DNA of 64,000 bases, taken from the NCBI GenBank assembly GCA_947488625.1, contig CANKZR010000001.1, positions 248,001 to 312,000 of the forward strand, in the 5' to 3' direction. The position numbers and the translations under genes are program-made. Below the pieces are notes generated by a model, which did not search any database, was not told where the DNA came from, and saw nothing but the letters and a program-made list of their open reading frames with translations. Origin of the DNA: an uncultured Sphingomonadaceae bacterium (GTDB lineage Bacteria > Pseudomonadota > Alphaproteobacteria > Sphingomonadales > Sphingomonadaceae). This document shows, piece by piece, positions 36,320 to 47,565 of the stretch; within the stretch, counting starts at the first letter, position 1; each line of letters opens with the position of its first letter.

Positions 36320-36524
36320 TTAGGGTCCGGGAGTTACCCAGTCGAAAGAATCCAGCGCCACGACTTCGTCCAATTCGGCAATGTTGCGGTAGCCGTAGCC
36401 GTAGCCGTACAGATTGGTGAAGGTGGGGATATTAAGCGCCAGTTTCTCTTGCGTGAAATCGTAAAGCGCATGGCAGGACAATTGCGAATAGCGCCAGCGA
36501 TGCGAAGGGAGCGGTTTTGCGCAT
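36320..36524 (-). pseudogene. Possible frameshifted small exported peptide gene
   Basis: From ATG 36524 the minus strand encodes MRKTAPFASLALFAIVLPCA, a good signal-peptide-like start, but this frame stops after about 30 codons. The adjacent frame continues from the same point as ALYDFTQEKLALNIPTF, a YGYGYGY stretch from a CCGTAG tandem repeat, and an acidic end, stopping at 36320. Joining the two would give a secreted peptide of about 68 residues. It may be a decayed gene, a sequencing error or chance. The rest of the 36312-36600 gap holds nothing else I can support. Confidence 0.3.
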
Positions 36525-36600
36525 GACCTTATCTCTCGTTGCTGCGCCGATAGTGCATGCAGGCTCATAGTCATTCGTGAACATGCAACAGGCTACCACA

Positions 36601-36635
36601 CAAAAAAACGGGGCAGGCCGCAAAGCCCGCCCCGT
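36601..36635 (-). terminator. acnA intrinsic terminator
   Basis: ACGGGGCAGGC (36608-36618) pairs with GCCCGCCCCGT (36625-36635), one mismatch, loop CGCAAA. On the minus strand it is followed by TTTTTTTG. It lies 25 bp after the acnA stop. Confidence 0.9.
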
Positions 36636-36660
36636 CCGGTAATCATCAGTCAGCCAGTTA

Positions 36661-39336
<2,676 letters not shown>

Positions 39337-39515
39337 GGGCGTTTGGTCCTCTAGAGTATTGCGGATCGGCTCCATACTTGCGAGGGACAGAGCCTGTTCG
39401 AGGGCGACCTGCGCGTTTGCGCCGCTTTGGTCAAGAGGGCAGGTCGAGGGTGTTATAATGCAACGCGGCATGGGGGCCGCGTGTTCCGCATGCGAAAAGC
39501 AGGAGGCGAATAACG

Positions 39516-39692
39516 ATGGCTTTCGGAAATCCTGGCCGCAAAAGGGCTCCGCTGGGGGTGTTCCTGATGCTGGCTGCGCTCGTGGTTGCAGCTTTCATCG
39601 GCGCGACGGCAGGTCTGGTTTGGCAATCATCGGGCTGGTTCAGCGAGGATGACCCCCAGGAAGTCGTGACGGTGGAAGCACCGGGCGAATAG
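39516..39692 (+). CDS. 58-residue single-pass membrane protein
   Basis: A small gene with a strong AGGAGG ribosome-binding site 9 bases before its ATG. The protein has a basic N-terminus ([14 protein letters not shown]), one membrane helix (about residues 13-36, ending GLVWQSSGW) and an acidic tail ([16 protein letters not shown]). By the positive-inside rule the acidic tail would be outside. It lies 179 bp from the divergent acnA and 13 bp from the end of the convergent EamA transporter gene. Function unknown; the ribosome-binding site and topology argue that it is real. Confidence 0.68.
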   Translation: MAFGNPGRKRAPLGVFLMLAALVVAAFIGATAGLVWQSSGWFSEDDPQEVVTVEAPGE

Positions 39693-39705
39693 CCAAGGGT
39701 GAGCG

Positions 39706-40605
39706 TCAAACACTGGAGACTTCGGTATTGCTGCCCCGCCTGGCCCTTGGTGCGGCAATCCAGCAGGCAACCACGATCAGCGCGGCACCGATGATGGTCG
39801 GCGCCGTGACCGCCTCGCGAAAAAACAGCCACCCGAACAGCGCCGCCCATAGAAAACCGGTGTATTCCACCGGTACGAGCATTTGCGCCTCCGCGCGGGC
39901 ATAGGCCCAGGCGATGACCATCGAACCGGCCACCGTCAGCGCGGCGGCCCCCGCAATCGTCACAAGCGCCCCGCCGTCTGGCATCACGAAGAAGAATGGC
40001 GCGGCCAGCAATTGGACAAGCCCGCCGACGCCGGAATGGAAGGTGGCAACCTCTACAGGTCCGGCGACTTGCGACTGCCTGCGGATGACCACGAAGTTGT
40101 AGGCATAGAGCAATGCCGAGAAGAACAGGGAGGCAAGGCCGAGCAGGACATCTTCCTCAACCTCGGCACGTCCGAGCCTGGCGCTGACGATAACCAGCGT
40201 TCCCGCCAGGCCGAGAATCGATGCGCCGATGGCGTTGCGGCTGATTTGTTCGCCAAGGAACAGGTGCGCAAAATACAGCGCGACGAGGGGCGCGATGAAG
40301 CTGATTGCGATAGCCTCTGCGATTGGAAGCTTGGTAAGAGCGTAGAAGAATGTCAGCGCCATGAAGGCGGACACGACGCCCCGCTCCAGGTGCAGGCGCA
40401 TCACCGGCCCCTTGGGCCAAACCTTTCTGCGCGCCAGCCAGATAGGTGCGATCAAGGCTGCGGCCAGCAGCGAACGCAGTAACGATGCGGTGTAGACACC
40501 TGTAGCAAGCGATGCACTCTTCATCTGAGCGTCCATCAGCGCCATGAAACCGACACCGGCAAAAGCCGCCAGGAACGGCAGAAATGGGTGGTTGAGGCGA
40601 TTCAT
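39706..40605 (-). CDS. EamA/DMT-family transporter
   Basis: A 299-residue inner-membrane protein with ten predicted helices in two EamA repeats (the first ending near LGLAGTLVIVSARLG, the second near GAALIVVACWIAAPRA). This is the drug/metabolite transporter superfamily, usually metabolite exporters; the substrate is not visible. ATG 40605 gives an N-terminus just before the first helix; the open frame runs 23 codons further upstream. Confidence 0.85.
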   Translation of the reverse strand: MNRLNHPFLPFLAAFAGVGFMALMDAQMKSASLATGVYTASLLRSLLAAALIAPIWLARRKVWPKGPVMRLHLERGVVSAFMALTFFYALTKLPIAEAIAISFIAPLVALYFAHLFLGEQISRNAIGASILGLAGTLVIVSARLGRAEVEEDVLLGLASLFFSALLYAYNFVVIRRQSQVAGPVEVATFHSGVGGLVQLLAAPFFFVMPDGGALVTIAGAAALTVAGSMVIAWAYARAEAQMLVPVEYTGFLWAALFGWLFFREAVTAPTIIGAALIVVACWIAAPRARRGSNTEVSSV

Positions 40606-40737
40606 GTAGGCGTTCCTACGGTGCCGGGGGTGCTGCGTCACCCTGCGTCCGACGGTCTTCGTCTCGCATTCCATTCAGGCATGCGAAAGCGCCCCTGCTT
40701 GATCAGGAATGCCAAGCGGCAGTATTACAGGGCAACA

Positions 40738-42105
40738 ATGGTTAACAAGGACATGATTCGGATGCGAACGGCGCAATTTTGCGGGCTTGGAATGATAGCG
40801 GCGCTATCATCATCGCCTCTTTCCGCGCAGGTGCTGTTCGCTCAGGATCCGCTCCAGAACGACGATGCCGCGCAGGTAACCGCCCCGCCCGTCTTCGAAG
40901 CGCAGGAAGTCGTGCAGGAGGACCCGCGCGAGGCGCTCGTTCAAGGCTGGAGCCTGTCAAACGCCATGGCATTGGCGAGCCTTGTGGAAAATATCGGCGA
41001 TGAGGGGCTCGATCCGGCGGACTATCGGCCGGAACTGCTGCTGGAGGAAATCGCGCGAGGGGAAAGCCGGGCGCTAGATGTTCGTGCCAGCGGTGTCTTC
41101 ACTTGGCTGGTGGAAGACTTGCGCGACGGCCGCACTCCCATGGATTCGCGCAGGCAGTGGTTCGTTGTCGACCCCGATGCCGATCTGATCCCGACGGGCG
41201 ACCTGATGGCGCAGGTCCTTGCCAGCGGGGATATCGCCAGCATCGTCGATACTCTCGCACCGGTGCATGACGATTATGCCGTGCTGCGCGCAGCGCTGGC
41301 CGACACGCCGCAGGAAGACGCGGAGAAACGGCAAATGATCCGCGCCAACATGGATCGCTGGCGCTGGTTGCCAAGGGATCTTGGCGGGCAGTACCTGCTT
41401 ACCAATGTGCCGGAATACCAGTTGCGGCTGATGGTGAACGGCCAGATCATTCGCAGCTACCGCACTATTGTGGGCAAGCCGGGACGCACCGCCACACCGC
41501 AACTGGCGGAAACTGTGGAAGGCGTCGTCTTCAACCCGACCTGGACAGTACCGCAAAGCATCGTGGTGGGCGAAGGACTTGGCAACCGGGTGTTGAACAA
41601 CCCGGGCTGGGCGCGCGCCAACGGCTATCGCGCAACGCGCGGCGCCAACGGCTATATCAGTGTGGTGCAGCAGCCCGGACCGGGCAACTCGCTTGGCATG
41701 ATGAAGCTCGACATGCCCAATCCCCACGCGATCTTCCTGCACGACACGCCCGCTCGCAACCTGTTCGACAGCGATAACCGCGCGCGCAGCCACGGCTGTA
41801 TCCGTGTTGAGCGCGCGCTGGAACTGGCCATGACCGTGGCGATCCTGGGCGGCGGAGCCTCGCGGGACGAGGCCGTGGCAGTCTCGCAAAGCGGCGATTA
41901 CACCCGCGTGCCGGTAGAGCGCACCATGCCGGTCTACATCACGTACTTCACCTACGGCGTGGACGTGGACGGAAACCTGCGTGAATTCGATGATCTGTAC
42001 GATCGCGATGCGCCGGTTCTTGCAGCGCTGGATGCACCGCGCGTGGGCAACCGATCGAACTTCAGTGCAGAGGAAATCGTGCCGATCGAACGGCCCGGCG
42101 CCTAA
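40738..42105 (+). CDS. L,D-transpeptidase (YkuD), YcbB-like
   Basis: A 455-residue periplasmic enzyme forming 3-3 crosslinks in peptidoglycan or attaching proteins to it. A signal peptide (LGMIAALSSSPLSAQ) is followed by an N-terminal scaffold domain (about 70-215) and a YkuD domain (about 220-400) with catalytic His352 and Cys354 in RARSHGCIRV. Size and layout resemble LdtD/YcbB, but no clear peptidoglycan-binding domain is seen where YcbB has one. Starts at ATG 40738 or 40762 are both possible. It ends 11 bp from a second, convergent transpeptidase-like gene. Confidence 0.9.
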   Translation: MVNKDMIRMRTAQFCGLGMIAALSSSPLSAQVLFAQDPLQNDDAAQVTAPPVFEAQEVVQEDPREALVQGWSLSNAMALASLVENIGDEGLDPADYRPELLLEEIARGESRALDVRASGVFTWLVEDLRDGRTPMDSRRQWFVVDPDADLIPTGDLMAQVLASGDIASIVDTLAPVHDDYAVLRAALADTPQEDAEKRQMIRANMDRWRWLPRDLGGQYLLTNVPEYQLRLMVNGQIIRSYRTIVGKPGRTATPQLAETVEGVVFNPTWTVPQSIVVGEGLGNRVLNNPGWARANGYRATRGANGYISVVQQPGPGNSLGMMKLDMPNPHAIFLHDTPARNLFDSDNRARSHGCIRVERALELAMTVAILGGGASRDEAVAVSQSGDYTRVPVERTMPVYITYFTYGVDVDGNLREFDDLYDRDAPVLAALDAPRVGNRSNFSAEEIVPIERPGA

Positions 42106-42116
42106 TCAGGCGGTCG

Positions 42117-42818
42117 TCAGATGCCATCCTGACGGGCATTGTTGGCATCCGCAATGGCCTGAAAATCGACTGCGTTCTGCGGTGGCGGAGTTACAATCTC
42201 GCCATCATCGGCAATGCCCAGCCTATCGGCGAATATCAGGCGTCCACCCATCAGGCGGGTAAGGGCTTTTGGGAAAACCTCCGGCCCGAAGGCGAAACAC
42301 CCGTTAGAACGTCCAAGCCGGCCCCAGCGCGCAACATGGTCCGGCGTTGAATAGGATGCGGCGTGCATCACGATGGCGCGAGGGAAGGCGTTGGAATTGC
42401 TTTCATCCAGCCCGCCCAGGCGCACGGACGTGCCATAGCGGCCTTCATACCATTCCCATGTAATATAGGCGCCGCGACTGGTGGCCCAACTGTCGTGCAG
42501 ATTGGAAAAGCCGTTGAGCCATCCGTCATGCTCCGGATCGGAGCCGCTGCCATGGCTGACCAGCACGCTGTCCGCCGTGCCTGCTTCCATGTTTACGAAG
42601 TGAAAGCGCGGCTGGCTGGAATGCAGACCGAAATCGGCGATGCCCACAAGATCGGTGCGCCACAACTGCGACGCCGCACGCGATACCTCGCGCCGGGCGA
42701 TGTCCAGCAGGCGCCGCGTGCGCGGATCGGGCGCGGCCTGCGCGAACACGCGGGCTGGCGCTGCGGCAAGCACGGCCCCCGTAGCAAGAGAAGTCTTGAG
42801 AAGTTCGCGGCGGTTCAT
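42117..42818 (-). CDS. Murein L,D-transpeptidase catalytic-domain family (YkuD_2) protein
   Basis: A 233-residue exported protein. The N-terminus MNRRELLKTSLATGAVLAAAPARVFA looks like a twin-arginine signal (written here as seen: RRELLK then an Ala-rich helix). The domain has HFVNMEAGTADSVLVSHG, then His152 in RAIVMHAASY and Cys174 in GRSNGCFAF, the catalytic pair of this YkuD-related family. Substrate unknown but probably peptidoglycan. It may be the last gene of the ispG-led run; 55 bp separate it from the glycosyltransferase-like gene. Confidence 0.85.
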   Translation of the reverse strand: MNRRELLKTSLATGAVLAAAPARVFAQAAPDPRTRRLLDIARREVSRAASQLWRTDLVGIADFGLHSSQPRFHFVNMEAGTADSVLVSHGSGSDPEHDGWLNGFSNLHDSWATSRGAYITWEWYEGRYGTSVRLGGLDESNSNAFPRAIVMHAASYSTPDHVARWGRLGRSNGCFAFGPEVFPKALTRLMGGRLIFADRLGIADDGEIVTPPPQNAVDFQAIADANNARQDGI

Positions 42819-42873
42819 GCCAGCTATTTAACAGGATCAAGGTGAACCTTGTCCATACAACTTCTGGCCTCGA

Positions 42874-43803
42874 TCAGCTTTTCAACCGCTCGATGGCGTC
42901 AAGGCTGGCGGCGATATAGGCATTGTTGTCGTGCCGGTGCGTGCCCACGAAATGCACGAAGCGTGTGTCGTCGCCCCAGTCTTCGTTCCAGTAATTCATG
43001 TAGCGCGAATAGGGCAGCACCACCGGTTCCGCCTCGTTGGAGAGGTGAAAGTTCGACGTGACCTGCTCCGTGCCCCAGATGGTAATATCGTCCTCGCCGA
43101 TCATGCGCTTTATCTCGGTAAGGAAGGCCGAGGCAAGCGGGCGGCCATTGCCCGTGGCGGCAAACCCCGCAAAACCGGAACAGCCGCGCGTATATTTCCA
43201 GCCGCGCGCCGCAGGAATGGTATCGAGCCGGGACTCGATGCGAGACTGGACGTGGCCCTCTTCCGGACCGCTGGCATAAAAATGCGCGCGAAATTCGGAC
43301 AACGGCAGAGGACCCATCGCGGCATCTTCTCCGCCCAGGAACAGGAAACTGCGATTGCGGGCAATGGCCTCCTCGATTTCGGGCACGGACCCGATGGTTA
43401 CCGTGTCGCTATCAAGCTGTATCCAGTATTCGCCCGCCCGGTTGTCGAGAATGGTCAGAAACCGCTCCCAGGTCCCGCCAGCAGGAAATTCCTCCATCTT
43501 CACATCGGCAATACGCATGATTTGCGGGTCGCCGCAGTGGTGTGCCAGTATGGCGCGATCCTGCGCGGTCAAGGTGCCATCGTCCAGAATGGCGATCCGG
43601 CCCCGGCGCAGTTCGTGCCACAGCGATTTCACTGCCACCAGATAGGGCAGCAGAACCGCCGTTCCGATCATGGAGAACAAGACCACGCCATCCTGCCTGG
43701 GCTGGATCGGCGGCGTATCCAGAACGCCGCTGATCGCCTCTGCATGGCGGGTGGCTTCCATCTTCGAGCGCCAGCGACGCGGGAGAAGGCTGCTCATGTT
43801 CAT
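42874..43803 (-). CDS. Glycosyltransferase-like protein (GT-A fold suspected)
   Basis: A 309-residue protein without a signal peptide. It has a hydrophobic strand region (DGVVLFSMIGTAVLLPYLVAVKSLW), an Asp-rich LDSDTVTIGSVPEIEEAI block where LDSDT resembles the DxD metal site of GT-A glycosyltransferases, and a later RYMNYWNEDWGDDTRFVHFVGTHRHDNN region typical of family ends that close the active site. I infer a nucleotide-sugar transferase but cannot name the sugar. It starts 5 bp after the aspartic protease gene. Confidence 0.6.
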   Translation of the reverse strand: MNMSSLLPRRWRSKMEATRHAEAISGVLDTPPIQPRQDGVVLFSMIGTAVLLPYLVAVKSLWHELRRGRIAILDDGTLTAQDRAILAHHCGDPQIMRIADVKMEEFPAGGTWERFLTILDNRAGEYWIQLDSDTVTIGSVPEIEEAIARNRSFLFLGGEDAAMGPLPLSEFRAHFYASGPEEGHVQSRIESRLDTIPAARGWKYTRGCSGFAGFAATGNGRPLASAFLTEIKRMIGEDDITIWGTEQVTSNFHLSNEAEPVVLPYSRYMNYWNEDWGDDTRFVHFVGTHRHDNNAYIAASLDAIERLKS

Positions 43804-43808
43804 CGGGC

Positions 43809-44342
43809 CTAGTTCTCCAGCACCATGCGATCATCGGCGATGCGGACATTGTCGATGGTTTCGAGGAAGGATTGGCCCAGCAGAGAAATACCCAGACCTT
43901 CGGGAATGATTACGGCGCGCACATCCTGCGCCTCGAAATCGCCCAGCCGCATGCGAGGCAGGCTTGTGTTGACGCCATAGACCGGACCGCTGGCCCCTTG
44001 TGCCACTGCCGCGACGTCGGCTTCGTTCCAGTACAGGCCCATCGCCAGAGCATCTTCGCCTGTTAGCGCGACGACGCTGGCGCCTGTATCCACCAACATG
44101 CGCGACGGCACGCCGTCGACCACCACGTCGGCATAGAAATGTCCGTCATGCTCGCGCTGAAGGGCGATCTCGTGCCCCCAGCCAGAGCCCTGATTTTCCT
44201 GCATGGTGCCAAGAACCAGCGCCTCGCCAGCCTGATTGGCCGGTTCGTGGGTGAGTTGCTCTTCAGCCTCGAATAGCGGCATGGCAACGCCAATCGCACC
44301 GCCGACGATCAAGACACAAACGAAGGGAAGCCGCATATCCAT
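43809..44342 (-). CDS. Retropepsin-like aspartic protease, clan AA
   Basis: A 177-residue protein with an N-terminal membrane anchor (PFVCVLIVGGAIGVAMPLF), a linker and a single pepsin-like half-domain: FYADVVVDGVPSRMLVDTGASVVAL with catalytic Asp85 in VDTGAS, then ISLLGQSFLETID. Single-lobe enzymes of this type must dimerise to be active, as in retroviral proteases; bacterial ones (TIGR02281 type) have unknown targets. It lies 9 bp after the histone-deacetylase-like gene and 5 bp before the glycosyltransferase-like gene. Confidence 0.85.
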   Translation of the reverse strand: MDMRLPFVCVLIVGGAIGVAMPLFEAEEQLTHEPANQAGEALVLGTMQENQGSGWGHEIALQREHDGHFYADVVVDGVPSRMLVDTGASVVALTGEDALAMGLYWNEADVAAVAQGASGPVYGVNTSLPRMRLGDFEAQDVRAVIIPEGLGISLLGQSFLETIDNVRIADDRMVLEN

Positions 44343-44351
44343 GGGGCCATT

Positions 44352-45275
44352 CTAGCGGCCAAGCATTGCCACGGGGTAAAGGCGGTTTTCATCGGCCATG
44401 GCCAGCATGGACGCGGCATGCCGCTGCCCCACGACCCGCTGATCCTCCCCATATCCGCCACCCAGCGCACTGGCGACGGGCAGACCCCGCCTGCGCGCCT
44501 GCGAGACAACGAAACGATCGCGCTGTTCCAGCCCCGCATCGGTGAGCGCGAGGCGGCCCAGCTTGTCATCGCCATGTGGATCGACACCCGCCTGGTACAG
44601 CACGATATCGGGCGCGAAAGCGTCAAGCAGAGCGGGCAGTTCGCGTTCCAGCACCTCCATGTAGCCATCATCATCGGTGCCATCCTGCAAACCGATATCG
44701 CGGCTGGAACGCGCCTTGCGAACGGGAAAATTCTTCTCCGCATGGATGGAAAGGGTGAAAATGTCATCGCGCAGGGCCGTAAGGCTGGCCGTCCCATCGC
44801 CTTGGTGGACATCGAGATCGACGATCAGGATACGGCTCGCATCGCCCTGCGCAATAAGGCGGTTCGAAGCGACGGCAAGATCGTTGAACACGCAATAGCC
44901 CGCGCCCGTATCATACAGCGCGTGATGACTGCCTGCCGCCGAATTGGCGGCATAACCATGCTCCATCGCCAGTTGCGCCGCCAGCCACGTGCCACCATTG
45001 GTATGGCGCACGCGCGATGCGATATGCGGGGTGACGGGAAAGCCGATGCGGCGCTCTTTCTCTCGCGGCACTTCGGCCAGGAACACCTGTTCGACATAAT
45101 CCGGGCAATGCACGGCCTCCAGCCATTCGCGCGGCATGGGATCGGGCGCATGCTCGGTGATCGGCGCTCCGCTCGCGCGCAACTCCTCCATGACAAGATA
45201 ATACTTGTCGAACTTGAAGCTGCCGCGATCCGGGCGCGGTGCCATGTAATCGGCGTGGTGGACGACGTGGAGCAT
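44352..45275 (-). CDS. Histone-deacetylase-family hydrolase
   Basis: A 307-residue zinc-dependent amidohydrolase of the HDAC / acetylpolyamine amidohydrolase superfamily. [24 protein letters not shown] holds the catalytic His pair, [11 protein letters not shown] the zinc ligands, and ALGGGYGED the Gly-rich end loop. Bacterial members deacetylate polyamines, acetoin-related or unknown substrates. ATG 45275 is preferred; the frame is open 26 codons upstream across the end of ppa. It starts 10 bp after ppa. Confidence 0.9.
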   Translation of the reverse strand: MLHVVHHADYMAPRPDRGSFKFDKYYLVMEELRASGAPITEHAPDPMPREWLEAVHCPDYVEQVFLAEVPREKERRIGFPVTPHIASRVRHTNGGTWLAAQLAMEHGYAANSAAGSHHALYDTGAGYCVFNDLAVASNRLIAQGDASRILIVDLDVHQGDGTASLTALRDDIFTLSIHAEKNFPVRKARSSRDIGLQDGTDDDGYMEVLERELPALLDAFAPDIVLYQAGVDPHGDDKLGRLALTDAGLEQRDRFVVSQARRRGLPVASALGGGYGEDQRVVGQRHAASMLAMADENRLYPVAMLGR

Positions 45276-45285
45276 GCGAAGCGGC

Positions 45286-45831
45286 CTAGCCGTTGGCGTC
45301 GCCCTTCGCAGCGATTGCTTTTTCGGCAAGTTCCGCTGCCTCTTTTTCATCACCGGGATCGAGCAGGCTCACCTTGCGATCAATAAGCTGGTTATAGGTT
45401 CGGAAGAACACGCCCAGCTCCCACATCATGGTATCGCGCAGATCGGCCAGCTTGTGAACGTGGCCGAATGTCTGGCTGAGCGGAGGCACGCCGACGATCC
45501 GGTCGTTGCGAACCATTTTTCCGTCCTCTTCTTGTTCCAGACGCAGAATCGCGACCGGGCGTACGGCCACCAGTGTGCCGGATGGCAGCGCACCGCCCGT
45601 TAGAACCAAAACGTCCAGCGCATCGCCATCCTCGGCCAGGGTTGCCGGGATGAACCCGAAATTGGCAGGAAAGGTGAGCCCTTCGGGCAGTTCGATGGCC
45701 CAGCGGAATATTCCCAGCTTCTTGTCGAGATCGATCTTGTGGGTATTGCCCTTTGGGCATTCGATGAAGGCGTTGAGCAGCCCGTCATCGGTGCGGGCAG
45801 GAATACGGGCGAGATGGTCGGCGTCAATCAC
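45286..45831 (-). CDS. ppa: Inorganic pyrophosphatase family protein
   Basis: A 181-residue soluble pyrophosphatase of family [25 protein letters not shown] carries the metal-binding acidic signature (DGDALDV); [17 protein letters not shown] and the C-terminal helices fit, though the sequence is a divergent subtype rather than the canonical E. coli form. The start is GTG overlapping the preceding stop as GTGA. Coupling to ispG, which works in a pathway releasing pyrophosphate, is suggestive only. Confidence 0.85.
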   Translation of the reverse strand: MIDADHLARIPARTDDGLLNAFIECPKGNTHKIDLDKKLGIFRWAIELPEGLTFPANFGFIPATLAEDGDALDVLVLTGGALPSGTLVAVRPVAILRLEQEEDGKMVRNDRIVGVPPLSQTFGHVHKLADLRDTMMWELGVFFRTYNQLIDRKVSLLDPGDEKEAAELAEKAIAAKGDANG

Positions 45832-46343
45832 CGGTCGGTCCAGCTTTCCAGCGCGGCCTGCACATCGGCCAGGCTGCGACTGGCGGAGTTTCGCCAGCTT
45901 ACCGCGTCTTCGGGTGTGTTCACCAGATCCCCATCTGCATTGAGGACCAAGACGTTGGGCGTGCCCTCGGGCGTGACACCAAAGCGATCTGCAATGTGGA
46001 GATTATAGCCGTCGCCGGTCTGCGGCAGGCCTACATTCACGAAGACCGCATGGTAATTAGCCTCCAGCTGCGCCGCCAGCCCCGGCTCCATCAGGTAACT
46101 CGTCAAGGCGCGGCTGTCGTGACACCAGTTGGCACCCATTACCAGCAGTACGAGCTTGTCCTCTTCGCTCGCCTTCGCCAGCGCGGCATCGACTGCGGTT
46201 GCCGCATCGATTGTCGGATCGAAAATTGCGCCTTCGGGATGGGAGATTGTATCAGGAGTAGCGCCATTCGAAGCGCCCGTTGCCGCGCAGCCGGACAGTA
46301 GGGCAAGACCCATCAGCGCGCCCAACGCGGGGCGCAGTGTCAT
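45828..46343 (-). CDS. Thioredoxin-like lipoprotein with a single active-site cysteine
   Basis: A 171-residue protein with a lipoprotein signal ([11 protein letters not shown], lipid Cys19) and a thioredoxin-fold domain: [21 protein letters not shown], then [11 protein letters not shown] and [21 protein letters not shown]. The usual CxxC motif is CHDS here, so the resolving cysteine is missing and ordinary disulfide reduction is unlikely. It overlaps ispG upstream (ATGA) and ppa downstream (GTGA), so all three are coupled. Confidence 0.82.
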   Translation of the reverse strand: MTLRPALGALMGLALLSGCAATGASNGATPDTISHPEGAIFDPTIDAATAVDAALAKASEEDKLVLLVMGANWCHDSRALTSYLMEPGLAAQLEANYHAVFVNVGLPQTGDGYNLHIADRFGVTPEGTPNVLVLNADGDLVNTPEDAVSWRNSASRSLADVQAALESWTDR

Positions 46344-47494
46344 TCAGCCGCCTCGGCATGGGGATCGAATGCGGTCGCGGTGCCAGCATCGATTTCGGCA
46401 GCCTTTTTCTCCACCAGTTCCACGATGTGATCGAGCATGCGTTCACTCTCGACATGATGATCGGTGACGCCGGAAAGATAGACCATGTGCTTGCCCGCGC
46501 CGCCGCCGGTGATGCCGATATCGGTCTCGCGCGCCTCGCCAGGTCCGTTGACCACGCATCCCAACACGGAAAGGCTCATCGGCGTCTTGATATGCTCCAG
46601 CCGCGCTTCCAGCGCTTCCACCGTGCGGATCACGTCGAAACCCTGCCGAGAGCACGATGGGCAGGATACGACCCGCACGCCGCGGGTGCGCAGGCCAAGC
46701 GCTTTCAGCATTTCGAAGCCGACTTTCACTTCCTGCTCAGGCTCTGCCGAAAGCGAGACGCGAATGGTGTCGCCGATACCCGCCCACAACAGGTTGCCAA
46801 TACCGATGGAGCTTTTCACCGTGCCGCCGATCAGGCCGCCGGCTTCCGTAATGCCAAGGTGCAGCGGGCAATCCACGGTTTCGGCCAGCCCGTGATAGGC
46901 CGCCACGGCCAGGAACACGTCGCTGGCCTTCACCGCCACCTTGTATTCGTGGAAATCGTGGTCCTGCAGCAGCTTGATATGATCGAGCGCGCTTTCGATC
47001 AGCGCTTCGGGGCAGGGTTCGCCGTATTTTTCCAGCAGGTCTTTTTCCAAGCTGCCCGCGTTCACGCCGATGCGGATTGCGCAGCCGTTGGCCTTGGCCG
47101 CGCGCACCACTTCGGCCACCCGCTGGGATGAGCCGATGTTGCCGGGGTTGATGCGCAGGCAGGCCGCACCCTTGTCCGCCGCTTCCAGCGCGCGTTTGTA
47201 GTGAAAATGGATATCCGCCACGATCGGCACATTGGCCGCCTTCGTGATCTGGTCGAAGTGCGCGGTCGATTCCGCCGTGGGACAGGAAACGCGGATGATA
47301 TCGGCTCCCACATCCTCGCAGCGACGGATCTGGTCGATGGTGGCGCCCACATCCTCCGTCGGGGTGTTCGTCATGGTCTGGACCGAAATGGGCGCATCGC
47401 CGCCGACCGGCACATCGCCGACCATGATCTGGCGGGACTGGCGGCGCTCTATCATGCGCCAGGGGCGAACCTTGGAAATCGCGTCTGCAGACAT
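46340..47494 (-). CDS. ispG: 4-hydroxy-3-methylbut-2-enyl-diphosphate synthase
   Basis: A 384-residue iron-sulfur enzyme of the MEP isoprenoid pathway that converts MEcPP to HMBPP. The TIM barrel begins [24 protein letters not shown]-like; the [4Fe-4S] cysteines lie in [14 protein letters not shown] and [15 protein letters not shown] 47494 is used; the frame is open about 109 codons further, overlapping the divergent zntB-like gene, which makes it unlikely. It is the first gene of a tightly packed row. Confidence 0.95.
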   Translation of the reverse strand: MSADAISKVRPWRMIERRQSRQIMVGDVPVGGDAPISVQTMTNTPTEDVGATIDQIRRCEDVGADIIRVSCPTAESTAHFDQITKAANVPIVADIHFHYKRALEAADKGAACLRINPGNIGSSQRVAEVVRAAKANGCAIRIGVNAGSLEKDLLEKYGEPCPEALIESALDHIKLLQDHDFHEYKVAVKASDVFLAVAAYHGLAETVDCPLHLGITEAGGLIGGTVKSSIGIGNLLWAGIGDTIRVSLSAEPEQEVKVGFEMLKALGLRTRGVRVVSCPSCSRQGFDVIRTVEALEARLEHIKTPMSLSVLGCVVNGPGEARETDIGITGGGAGKHMVYLSGVTDHHVESERMLDHIVELVEKKAAEIDAGTATAFDPHAEAAE

Positions 47495-47565
47495 GGGGAC
47501 GATATAGGCCCGCTTCGATGAAGGAGCAATGACAGGGCTGCGCATTTGCGGCATGACGGCGCGAT

